Assembly (NCBI GenBank): GCA_023260375.1
Contig: JALQVK010000110.1
Coordinates: 1 to 7,424, forward strand
Direction of reading: 5' to 3'
DNA from: Rhodoluna sp.
Lineage (GTDB): Bacteria; Actinomycetota; Actinomycetes; Actinomycetales; Microbacteriaceae
DNA: 7,424 bases
Shown: in pieces, positions 1 to 6,923 of the stretch
Numbering within the stretch: position 1 is the first letter of the stretch
Layout: every line of letters begins with the position of its first letter
Notes under the pieces: generated by a model
The model's database searches: none
What the model was told of the DNA's origin: nothing
Seen by the model: only the letters and a program-made list of their open reading frames with translations
Made by a program: the position numbers and the translations under genes

Positions 1-1
1 C

Positions 2-508
2 AAGCACGCTCCAAGCTTGCTTGCATGGACCAACCCAACCGTAAACAGCTACCACCGCCTAGTTCCTGGTTACGAAGCACCAGTAAACCTTGTTTACTCG
101 GCTGGTAACCGCTCGGCTGCAATCCGTATCCCAATGACCGGAACCAACCCGAAGGCAAAGCGCATCGAGTTCCGCGCGCCAGACGCTTCGGCTAACCCAT
201 ACTTCGCATTCGCTGCGATGCTTATGGCTGGTCTTGACGGTATCAAGAACCGCATCGAGCCAATGGCACCAGTCGACAAGGACCTATACGAGCTACCTCC
301 AGAGGAAGCCAAGAACATCCCTCAGGTTCCAGGCGACCTAGAGTCAGTTCTTCAGGCACTTGAGGCTGACCACGAGTACCTACTTCAGGGCGATGTGTTC
401 ACCAAGGACCTAATCGAGAACTGGATCGACTACAAGCGTGTAAACGAGATCAAGCCACTATCGCTTCGTCCGCACCCTTACGAGTTCGAACTCTACTTCG
501 GTTGCTAA
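2..508 (+). CDS. glnA1: Glutamine synthetase type I (GlnA1), C-terminal part, 5' end outside window
   Basis: This cytoplasmic dodecameric enzyme makes glutamine from glutamate, ammonia and ATP (EC 6.3.1.2). The frame is open from the window edge and gives 168 residues, about the last third of a protein usually near 475 aa. Visible active-site motifs are the HAP..LAWTNPT.NSY..LVPG stretch, YEAP with the flap glutamate, NRSAAIRIP with substrate-binding arginines, and [12 protein letters not shown]. The [10 protein letters not shown] motif carries the tyrosine (codon 287-289) that GlnE adenylylates in GSI-beta enzymes, so this copy should be under covalent control. The TTG at 17 lies inside the conserved core and is not a start. 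The C-terminus ends ELYFGC where relatives I recall end in a YYDV-like tail. Codon use looks like that of a highly expressed gene: Phe, Tyr, Asn, Lys and Ile all end in C or G, and Leu is almost only CTA or CTT. A bidirectional terminator follows 11 bases after the stop. Family assignment is secure. Confidence 0.97.
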   Translation, partial: KHAPSLLAWTNPTVNSYHRLVPGYEAPVNLVYSAGNRSAAIRIPMTGTNPKAKRIEFRAPDASANPYFAFAAMLMAGLDGIKNRIEPMAPVDKDLYELPPEEAKNIPQVPGDLESVLQALEADHEYLLQGDVFTKDLIENWIDYKRVNEIKPLSLRPHPYEFELYFGC

Positions 509-519
509 TTAGCTAAACC

Positions 520-554
520 AAAAAGCCCTCAGGAGCGATCCTGAGGGCTTTTTT
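520..554. terminator. Bidirectional intrinsic terminator between glnA1 and glnE
   Basis: A perfect 15-bp stem (520-534 pairing with 539-553) encloses a GCGA loop of the GNRA type. The GC-rich core is GCCCTCAGG. On the plus strand it ends in a T run (549-554) and on the minus strand the A run at 520-524 gives a second T tract, so it can stop transcription from both sides. It begins 11 bases after the glnA1 stop. Its right edge overlaps the glnE stop codon at 553-555, so for glnE the hairpin starts within the stop codon itself. Confidence 0.93.
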
Positions 555-3492
555 ATACGTCGTAGAACAATCGCTCAAAGACCATACGCGAACGCCTTGT
601 GAAGGCAAGATAGTCCTGCTCAAGTTGAGAAGCAGAGCCACGCGGGTATTCAAGAATTCTCGCCATACCTTCCAACTGTCTTCGATCAGTCGTTAGAACA
701 TCGCTACGACGAGTTCCCCAGAGCACTACTGCCGAACGAATTCGAGAGGCTAATTTCCAAGCCTCCGCCAAAACGGTTGCGTCGTGGCGCTCAATTAATC
801 CTTCGTCTACGCAGGCTTCTAGTGCCTGAAGAGTTTTTGGGGTGCGAATTGCCGGATGTTTTGCCCCATTTATTAGCTGCATCAGTTGGACTAGCCATTC
901 GACATCACTTAGTGAGCCTCGTCCCAGTTTCAGGTGGCGTTTTGGGTCGGCTCCCTGTGGCAAACGTTCTGTTTCGACCCTGGCCTTTATCCGACGAATC
1001 TCAACCACTGCCGAAGCGGGGACTTCGGTTGGGTAACGATAGGCGTCAATAAGTTTTGTGAAGCCGGACACCAATTCCTCGCTACCAGCAATCACCCGAG
1101 CACGCAAAAGAGCTTGCGCTTCCCAAGTGTTGGCCCATTTTTCGTAATAGGCAGCGTAGGAATCCAGCGAGCGTGCAATTGGGCCGTTTTTACCCTCTGG
1201 ACGCAGGTCAATGTCGAACTCAAATTCGAGCACCGGGTCTGCGGCCAATCTTCTCAGTTCTGAAATTTGACGCTCGGCAGTTTTCTGGGCGTCATCGGAA
1301 CCGAGAGGTTGATAGACGAACATAAGGTCTGCATCAGAACCAAAACCTAATTCGGCTCCGCCAAAACGACCCATGGCGACAATTCCCAGATCGATAGTCC
1401 CGTCGGCAGTGAGGTCTTTTAGAGCCAGTAAATAACTTTCGGTGATGTCGCTTAAACCCTGAGAAATCTCGTCGATGGTTAGTTCACCCAGCACAGCCCC
1501 CATCGCCAAACGCAGTGTTTCACGGCGACGAATACCTCGAATACTCGTGGCGGCTTTTTCGGTCTCGTCGTGGCGTTCAATGATGGAATTCATTTCGGCG
1601 CGAAGCTCTTCCAAGGAAATCGCCTTTAGGTCGGCAGGGTCTTCAAACCAAGCCGCAGCTTCTGGGTGCCGTTCAAAAAGTCCCGTTGCCAATTTACTGC
1701 TTGAGAGAACTTGAGTCATGCGTTCAGCTGCGCCACTGGAGTCACGAAGCATCCGGAGATACCACGGGGACTCCCCTAAATCTTCAGAGAGACGCCTAAA
1801 AGCGAGAAGGCCAGAGTCGGGGTCGCTACCTTTGGCAAACCACTCCAATAAAACGGGTAGAAGTTGCTTTTGAATAGCAGCCCTTCGAGAAAGCCCGCTG
1901 GTCAGTGCTTCAATGTGAACCAAAGCCGACTTTGGATCATCAAAACCAATTGCTCGCAATCGATCCAAAATTTGTTCACTTGAAAGTTGAGCGCCATCTC
2001 CAAGTTTGGCGACAGCACTAAGCAGTGGGCGGTAGAAAACCTTTTGGTGCAGTGATCGAACTTCGAGCTTGACTTCATTCCACTTGGACAACAGCTGGTC
2101 ACTAGTCCACCGAATGTTCAACCCTCTAGCAATTGAACGCACCTGGCTTTCTGATTCAGGCATCAGATGAGTCCTTCTCATCTGAGAGAACTGAATTCGG
2201 TGTTCAATCGACCTCAAGAATTTGTAATGCCTGAAGAAAATGTCAGCATCAGTTCGGCTCATGTAGCCGCCATTGGCCAAACTGGCGATCGCGTTTATGG
2301 TGTCTGTTACCCGAACCGATTCATCGGTTCTCCCGTGCACCAACTGCAAAAGTTGGACGGTGAATTCGATGTCACGTAGCCCACCAGGTCCCAATTTTAT
2401 TTGTCGATTGACTTCATTTTCCGGAATGTGTTCAAGCACTCGCTCGCGCATCTTTTGGGCAGCCTCAACAAAGCCGTCGCGACCAGTTGCCGCCCAAACC
2501 AGGGGATGAATTCGAACTAAATATTCCGACGCCAGCTCCGAATCGCCAGCAGCGAAGCGAGCCTTTAGTAAGGCTTGAAACTCCCAATTTTGCGCCCAGC
2601 GTTCGTAATACGCGATGTGCGAATCGACGGTGCGAACCAGCGCACCAGATTTTCCTTCTGGGCGAAGATTTGGGTCTACCTGCCAAAGCATGGGTTCAGA
2701 AGCTGTGCCATCCATGGCTCGCATCATTCGTGTTGCCAAACGAGTTGCAATTTCTAGAGCTCGTTCTCGCTCTAGTTCTGCACTAGCACTTTCGGCTACA
2801 AATATGACGTCGACGTCACTGATGTAGTTGAGCTCTCGGGCACCACACTTCCCCATGGCAATTACAGCCAATCGGGTGTTAGCAACCTCGCTAGCGCTGT
2901 AGGTGCCGTGATCACTGGTGTTGGTAAGTTCCCATCGGGCAACCTTCAGTCCAGCTTCCATCGCCTCTGTGGCTAAATCTGACAACTGCCTTGAAACCTC
3001 AGAAAAAGCCTCAACTGGATCTGGTCTGGTTACATCGAAGGCAATGAGACGAAGCAACTCTCGGCGATAAACCAAACGAATTGCAACCCAGCGATCTTCT
3101 AGCGCAGCTCCAGCTTTTGAAAGTGCTTCATCAAAACACTTACGGAGTGTTTGCAGGTCGGGCAAACTGGATTCTTTTGCCTCAAAAACATGTAGAAAAT
3201 CAGGACGTCGTCGAAGCAGATCAACCATGGCGCTCGAAGCTCCAACCGTTCGAACCAATCTGGACGCCGATTCGGTTTTCGACAGAAGTTTTTTGATTGT
3301 TGAACGGTCCATCGTGGCGAGGTCAAGAAGCGCGTTGAGTGCCTGATCCGGATTCGATGCTTGGCCCAATTCAGCCAAAGCGGATCTTCCGGAGTCGCCA
3401 ACAGCAGCTACCAATTGATCTAGCTTGGGGACGGTGCCTTCTAATTCAACGAAACCATACCGCGCCAGCTCCGAAAGACCCAGGCTAGCCAT
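553..3492 (-). CDS. glnE: GlnE, bifunctional glutamine synthetase adenylyltransferase/adenylyl-removing enzyme
   Basis: GlnE attaches AMP to, or removes it from, the regulatory tyrosine of glutamine synthetase according to nitrogen status, normally signalled through PII. The 979-aa product has the full two-fold family layout and usual length. The N-terminal adenylyl-removing half carries G-x-ELNYISDVD (metal aspartates D226 and D228), DPNLRPEGKSG (about 273-283) and KLGPGGLRDIEF (366-377). The C-terminal adenylyltransferase half repeats these as GAELGFGSDAD (D720, D722), DIDLRPEGKNG (760-770) and KLGRGSLSDVEW (855-866). All key acidic residues are present in both halves, so both activities should be intact. 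The ATG lies 6 bases after the glnA2 stop, in the same frame, with no purine-rich Shine-Dalgarno, so translation probably depends on coupling to glnA2. The N-terminal LSELARYGFVEL fits recalled actinobacterial GlnE starts. The stop codon overlaps the shared terminator. The expected substrate is the convergent neighbour GlnA1 rather than the operon partner GlnA2. Confidence 0.97.
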   Translation of the reverse strand: MASLGLSELARYGFVELEGTVPKLDQLVAAVGDSGRSALAELGQASNPDQALNALLDLATMDRSTIKKLLSKTESASRLVRTVGASSAMVDLLRRRPDFLHVFEAKESSLPDLQTLRKCFDEALSKAGAALEDRWVAIRLVYRRELLRLIAFDVTRPDPVEAFSEVSRQLSDLATEAMEAGLKVARWELTNTSDHGTYSASEVANTRLAVIAMGKCGARELNYISDVDVIFVAESASAELERERALEIATRLATRMMRAMDGTASEPMLWQVDPNLRPEGKSGALVRTVDSHIAYYERWAQNWEFQALLKARFAAGDSELASEYLVRIHPLVWAATGRDGFVEAAQKMRERVLEHIPENEVNRQIKLGPGGLRDIEFTVQLLQLVHGRTDESVRVTDTINAIASLANGGYMSRTDADIFFRHYKFLRSIEHRIQFSQMRRTHLMPESESQVRSIARGLNIRWTSDQLLSKWNEVKLEVRSLHQKVFYRPLLSAVAKLGDGAQLSSEQILDRLRAIGFDDPKSALVHIEALTSGLSRRAAIQKQLLPVLLEWFAKGSDPDSGLLAFRRLSEDLGESPWYLRMLRDSSGAAERMTQVLSSSKLATGLFERHPEAAAWFEDPADLKAISLEELRAEMNSIIERHDETEKAATSIRGIRRRETLRLAMGAVLGELTIDEISQGLSDITESYLLALKDLTADGTIDLGIVAMGRFGGAELGFGSDADLMFVYQPLGSDDAQKTAERQISELRRLAADPVLEFEFDIDLRPEGKNGPIARSLDSYAAYYEKWANTWEAQALLRARVIAGSEELVSGFTKLIDAYRYPTEVPASAVVEIRRIKARVETERLPQGADPKRHLKLGRGSLSDVEWLVQLMQLINGAKHPAIRTPKTLQALEACVDEGLIERHDATVLAEAWKLASRIRSAVVLWGTRRSDVLTTDRRQLEGMARILEYPRGSASQLEQDYLAFTRRSRMVFERLFYDV

Positions 3493-3498
3493 GAGGAA

Positions 3499-4839
3499 CT
3501 ATAGGGTTTCGAGGTTTTGGTGAAGTTCGAACGGAGTTACCTGTGAGCGATATTCGCTCCACTCACGACGCTTGTTTGCGAGTACGTAACTGAACACTTC
3601 TTCGCCAAGAACTTCTGCGGCGAGTTCAGACTCTTCCAACTTGCGGATCGCGTGATCTAGGCTCTGAGGAAGCGGCTGAATTCCCATGGCTCGGCGTTCT
3701 GAATCGGTTAGATTCCAAACGTTGTCCTCGGTTTCGGCAGGAAGTTCATAACCTTCTTCGATGCCCTTGAGTCCTGCGGATAGGATCAAAGCGTAGGCCA
3801 AGTATGGGTTTGCCGCTGAGTCGATGGCACGATACTCAATTCGGGAACTTTGACCCTTTTCTGGCTTGTAAAGCGGCACGCGTAGCAATGCTGAGCGGTT
3901 GTTGTGACCCCAGCAAACGAAAGACGGAGCTTCACCGCCACCCCACAGGCGCTTGTAGCTGTTTACATATTGGTTAGTAACAGCGGTGATTTCGGGTGCG
4001 TGGCGCAGTACGCCAGCCATGAACTGACGGGCAGTCTTCGAAAGGTGGTATTGGCCACTGGCATCGAAGAATGCGTTGGTGTCACCTTCAAACAACGACA
4101 TGTGGGTGTGCATTCCGGACCCCGGGTGCTGAGTGAAAGGTTTTGGCATGAACGTGGCGTAGACACCCTGCTCAATCGCTACTTCCTTGATGACGGTTCT
4201 GAACGACATAATGTTGTCGGCCATTGTCAAAGCATCCGCATAGCGAAGGTCAATTTCGTTCTGTCCAGGGCCGCCCTCGTGGTGGCTGAATTCAACCGAA
4301 ATACCAAGTTGCTCCAACATTTGAACTGCACGTCGACGGAAATCGTGGGCGGTTCCACCAGGAACGTTGTCGAAGTATCCAGCCTTGTCCACGGGCACTG
4401 GCTCGCCATCTTCATTTAGCTGTGACGATTTCAGGAGATAGAACTCAATCTCTGGGTGGATATAGAAAGTGAAGCCCATGTCGCTAGCCTTGCTGAGAGC
4501 ACGGCGCAAAACGTTTCGTGGATCTGCTGCTGCAGGTTGACCGTCTGGGGTTTGAATGTCGCAGAACATGCGGGCGGTTGGGTCAATCTCGCCACGCCAA
4601 GGAAGAATCTGAAAGGTAGATGGATCTGGCATGGCCAACATGTCGGCTTCGTAGGTGCGTGCCAATCCTTCGATGGCACTTCCGTCGAAGCCCAATCCTT
4701 CGCTAAATGCCCCTTCGACTTCCGCCGGTGCAATCGCAACCGACTTCAAGGTTCCAGCAACGTCGGTGAACCAAAGTCGCACAAATTTGACCGAGCGTTC
4801 CTCGATAGTTCTGAGAACGAAATCTGTTTGCTTGTCCAC
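3499..4839 (-). CDS. glnA2: Glutamine synthetase type I, GlnA2 (GSI-alpha-like, not adenylylatable)
   Basis: A complete 446-aa second glutamine synthetase, the same length I recall for mycobacterial GlnA2, making glutamine from glutamate, ammonia and ATP. Conserved elements in order: FDGSAIEG (D52), HPEIEFYLL (E130, E132), HHEGGPGQNEIDLRY (E188, E195), GSGMHTHMS (H244), the GGGEAP flap (E303), NRSALLRVP (R315, R320) and EYRAIDSAANPY. The site matching the adenylylated tyrosine reads DNVWNL, with W375 in place of Tyr, so GlnE should not modify it. R61 in EGLAR aligns with the arginine (Arg62 in Bacillus subtilis) tied to glutamine feedback inhibition, a GSI-alpha trait; feedback control here is inference. 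The start is GTG, supported by AGAGAGG eight bases upstream and by alignment with recalled GlnA2 N-termini. It is probably co-transcribed with glnE, which follows after 6 bases, and is divergent from nadE. Codon use is less biased than in glnA1, suggesting lower expression. Confidence 0.96.
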   Translation of the reverse strand: MDKQTDFVLRTIEERSVKFVRLWFTDVAGTLKSVAIAPAEVEGAFSEGLGFDGSAIEGLARTYEADMLAMPDPSTFQILPWRGEIDPTARMFCDIQTPDGQPAAADPRNVLRRALSKASDMGFTFYIHPEIEFYLLKSSQLNEDGEPVPVDKAGYFDNVPGGTAHDFRRRAVQMLEQLGISVEFSHHEGGPGQNEIDLRYADALTMADNIMSFRTVIKEVAIEQGVYATFMPKPFTQHPGSGMHTHMSLFEGDTNAFFDASGQYHLSKTARQFMAGVLRHAPEITAVTNQYVNSYKRLWGGGEAPSFVCWGHNNRSALLRVPLYKPEKGQSSRIEYRAIDSAANPYLAYALILSAGLKGIEEGYELPAETEDNVWNLTDSERRAMGIQPLPQSLDHAIRKLEESELAAEVLGEEVFSYVLANKRREWSEYRSQVTPFELHQNLETL

Positions 4840-4847
4840 GGGATGTG

Positions 4848-4854
4848 CCTCTCT
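4848..4854 (-). promoter_or_regulatory. Ribosome binding site of glnA2
   Basis: On the minus strand this reads AGAGAGG, eight bases upstream of a GTG start codon (4837-4839). It is the best Shine-Dalgarno in the divergent region. It decides the GTG start, as no in-frame ATG with a comparable site lies nearby. Confidence 0.75.
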
Positions 4855-4865
4855 AATTGCCTACT

Positions 4866-4876
4866 ACTAGGCTAGT
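4866..4876. promoter_or_regulatory. Candidate overlapping divergent -10 elements in a palindrome (glnA2 / nadE)
   Basis: ACTAG-G-CTAGT is a perfect 5-bp-arm inverted repeat in the 41-base gap between the two starts. Rightward it contains TAGGCT (4868-4873), matching the TANNNT form of actinobacterial -10 boxes and ending 7 bases before the nadE ATG. A transcript starting there would be leaderless. Leftward it contains TAGCCT (4874 to 4869), which would start a glnA2 transcript near 4862 with a leader of about 22 bases carrying the AGAGAGG site. I see no convincing -35 hexamer on either side. The palindrome could instead be, or also be, an operator. This is pattern-based inference. Confidence 0.4.
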
Positions 4877-4880
4877 CCTT

Positions 4881-6527
4881 ATGCCGTTTATTCGCCTAGC
4901 CATGGCTCAAAGTAACCCGATTGTCGGAGACATTTCGGGCAACCTTGCCAAGGTGTTGGAGCAAACTTCTTCAGCAGCTAAATTGGGTGCCAATTTGGTT
5001 CAGTTTGGCGAGATGTCTATCACCGGTTACCCAGTTGAGGATTTGGTTACTCGGGAGTCATTTGTCTCTGCTGCCGAACGTGCGGTTACCGAACTTGCTG
5101 CCGAATTAGTTAAGCGGGGTCTTGGCGAAATTGCCGTAGTAATTGGAGCGCCTAGAAAGAGCTCCACCCCAACTGGTTGGGCTATTGCCAGCAACTCAGC
5201 GTTCGTGCTTTATCAAGGCAAAATTCTCGCCAGCTACAGCAAGCATCACCTGCCCAACTATTCGGTATTTGATGAATATCGAAACTTTGTGCCTGGGCAC
5301 GAGGTTGGAGTCTTTGAGCTTTTTGGAATCAAATTCGCTTTGGCAATCTGTGAGGACATTTGGCAAGCCGGTGGGCCAGTAGCAAGAATTCGCGAACACC
5401 AAACTCAACTCACGCTAGTGCTAAATGGCTCGCCTTTTGAAGTCGACAAAGACGATCGACGTCTTCGGTTGGTTCGAGAATTAGCTAGAACTCAAAACAC
5501 GGCGGTTTCCTACGTCAACCTCGTTGGCGGGCAGGATGATTTGGTATTCGATGGGGACAGCATCTTTACCACTGCCGACGGTGAACTGATTGCACGAGGC
5601 GAACAATTCGCTGAAGATTTGGTCCTGATTGATTTTGACGGAACTAGAGCAACTTTGGTCAGCGAGCATGTACAAACCAAAGCAGACGACGACTGGCAAA
5701 TCTGGAATGCGCTGGTACTGGGATTGCGCGACTACGTTCAGAAAAATGGCTTCAAATCGGTAGTTCTCGGCCTCAGCGGCGGTATCGACTCCGCAGTAGT
5801 TGCCACCATAGCCGCCGACGCGATTGGTGCCGAAAATGTTTATGGCATTTCGATGCCATCAAAGTATTCGTCGGATCACTCAAAAGATGACGCCGCTATT
5901 TTGGCAGGAAATTTGGGTTGCCACTTCGAAACTGTTGCCATCGAAAGTATGGTCAAGGTATTTGAGAGTGAATTGGATTTAGGTGGTTTGGCCAGCGAAA
6001 ACCTTCAAGCTCGAATGCGCGGAGTAATCCTGATGGCACTGAGCAATAACGACGGTCACCTTACTCTCACCACCGGCAACAAGAGCGAATTGGCGGTTGG
6101 CTACAGCACTATTTATGGAGACTCGGTTGGTGGTTTTGCTCCAATAAAGGACGTTGAAAAAACTTCTGTTTGGCGCCTTGCTAAATGGCGTAACGCATGG
6201 GCTGATTCGATTGGCGAAAAACCTCCAATCCCGGAGAATTCGATTTTGAAACCCCCTTCTGCAGAACTTCGCCCAGACCAAACCGACCAGGATTCACTAC
6301 CCGACTATGAAATCCTGGACGCAATCCTGGATGCCTACGTGGAAAAACGTCGAGGTGTTTCTGAAATCATCTCGAGCGGCTTCGATATCGAGGTCGTGAA
6401 CAAAGTTGTTGCTCTAGTGGACCGAGCAGAGTGGAAGCGCCGTCAAGGCGCTATCGGTCCTAAAATTACTGGGATGGCCTTTGGTCGCGACCGCAGACTT
6501 CCAATCACAAATAAGTACAAAGGATAA
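4881..6527 (+). CDS. nadE: Glutamine-dependent NAD+ synthetase
   Basis: NadE catalyses the last step of NAD synthesis, amidating nicotinic acid adenine dinucleotide with ATP and with ammonia released from glutamine (EC 6.3.5.1). The 548-aa product has two domains. An N-terminal nitrilase-fold glutaminase (about 1-265) carries the Glu-Lys-Cys triad: E44 in FGEMSITGYP, K121 in YSKHHLPNY and C157 in AICEDIW. The C-terminal synthetase domain has the ATP-pyrophosphatase loop SGGIDS (299-304), TTGNKSELAVGYSTIYGD (397-414) and KPPSAELRPDQTDQDSLPDY (457-475 region). Its length matches the shorter bacterial two-domain form, not the roughly 680-aa mycobacterial enzyme. I chose the ATG at 4881 because MPFIRLAMAQSNPIVGD matches family N-termini. 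A TTG at 4857 would add eight unconserved residues and run into the glnA2 leader. No good Shine-Dalgarno precedes the ATG, which suits a leaderless message. It is first in an operon with the Rid gene and panB. Confidence 0.96.
   Translation: MPFIRLAMAQSNPIVGDISGNLAKVLEQTSSAAKLGANLVQFGEMSITGYPVEDLVTRESFVSAAERAVTELAAELVKRGLGEIAVVIGAPRKSSTPTGWAIASNSAFVLYQGKILASYSKHHLPNYSVFDEYRNFVPGHEVGVFELFGIKFALAICEDIWQAGGPVARIREHQTQLTLVLNGSPFEVDKDDRRLRLVRELARTQNTAVSYVNLVGGQDDLVFDGDSIFTTADGELIARGEQFAEDLVLIDFDGTRATLVSEHVQTKADDDWQIWNALVLGLRDYVQKNGFKSVVLGLSGGIDSAVVATIAADAIGAENVYGISMPSKYSSDHSKDDAAILAGNLGCHFETVAIESMVKVFESELDLGGLASENLQARMRGVILMALSNNDGHLTLTTGNKSELAVGYSTIYGDSVGGFAPIKDVEKTSVWRLAKWRNAWADSIGEKPPIPENSILKPPSAELRPDQTDQDSLPDYEILDAILDAYVEKRRGVSEIISSGFDIEVVNKVVALVDRAEWKRRQGAIGPKITGMAFGRDRRLPITNKYKG
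6519..6524 (+). promoter_or_regulatory. Ribosome binding site of the Rid-family gene
   Basis: AAAGGA lies six bases before the ATG at 6531 and falls within the last two sense codons of nadE. It supports the ATG and indicates translation tightly linked to nadE. Confidence 0.7.
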
Positions 6528-6530
6528 ACA

Positions 6531-6923
6531 ATGGCAGCAGATCGTCTAATTTCATCGGGTGGACCTTGGGAAGGCAAGATTGGTTACTCGCGTGCCGTGG
6601 TTGCCGGTGAGTATGTTCACGTTTCGGGCAGTACCGCTACCGTCGATGGTGAATTGCAGCACAAGGGAGACGCATATGGTCAGACCTTAGTGGCCCTTGA
6701 GACTGTCATTTCTGGAGCGCTTGCCCAGGTTGGTTACACCTTGGCCGACGTGGTTCGTACTCGCGTTTACCTGGCTGATGCTGCCGACATGGACCGAGTT
6801 GGAGAAGCTCACGGAAAGGTCTTTGGTGAAATCAGACCCGCAGCCACAATCCTCGCGGGCATTCAGTTCATCAATCCAGAAATGCTGGTTGAAATCGAAG
6901 TGGATGCCTGGAAACGAAACTAG
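6531..6923 (+). CDS. Rid/YjgF/UK114-family protein lacking the catalytic arginine
   Basis: A complete 130-aa protein of the small trimeric YjgF/YER057c/UK114 fold. Recognisable parts are YVHVSGSTA (about 29-36), a central helix QTLVALETVISGALAQ, DVVRTRVYLAD (73-83) and the C-terminal RPAATILAG...LVEIEVDAW. Canonical RidA deaminates reactive 2-aminoacrylate and similar enamines/imines using an arginine in a PARS-type motif (Arg105 in Escherichia coli). Here that segment reads RPAAT, with alanine at residue 105, so classical RidA deaminase activity is not expected and I give no gene symbol. It resembles the non-RidA Rid subgroups, whose substrates are mostly unknown. It begins 3 bases after the nadE stop with a good AAAGGA site, and its TAG stop shares one base with the panB GTG. 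It is therefore embedded in a nadE-rid-panB operon, which suggests but does not prove a role near NAD or pantothenate metabolism. Family assignment is firm; function is not. Confidence 0.9.
   Translation: MAADRLISSGGPWEGKIGYSRAVVAGEYVHVSGSTATVDGELQHKGDAYGQTLVALETVISGALAQVGYTLADVVRTRVYLADAADMDRVGEAHGKVFGEIRPAATILAGIQFINPEMLVEIEVDAWKRN

Noticed and set aside
17..508. A start at the TTG at 17 giving a self-contained 163-aa protein
   Set aside because: The frame is open upstream to the window edge and the preceding residues (KHAPS) are part of the conserved glutamine synthetase core, so this is the tail of a longer gene.
777..1263. Several overlapping open frames antisense to glnE
   Set aside because: They overlap in different frames, show no motifs and lie opposite the conserved adenylyltransferase domain of GlnE.
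1200..2900. Repeated sequence inside glnE suggesting a recent duplication
   Set aside because: The similarity (SD-x-D, LRPEGK, KLG-x-G motifs twice) is the ancient two-domain design of all GlnE proteins, visible at protein level but not as a DNA repeat.
3904..4419. A 171-codon open frame antisense to glnA2
   Set aside because: No recognisable domain or convincing ribosome site, and the opposite strand is a fully conserved enzyme; it looks like a by-product of glnA2 codon use.
4456..4875. A 139-codon open frame antisense to the glnA2 5' end
   Set aside because: It has no family signature and runs through the divergent promoter region into the nadE start; a shadow frame.
4857..4880. A TTG start for nadE adding eight residues
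   Set aside because: The added residues are not family-like, would overlap the promoter palindrome and glnA2 leader, and the ATG at 4881 matches known NadE N-termini.
4840..4880. A GlnR or AmtR nitrogen-regulator binding site in the divergent region
   Set aside because: I could not find a convincing match to the recalled GlnR box or AmtR motif; only the short ACTAG palindrome stands out and it is better explained by -10 elements.
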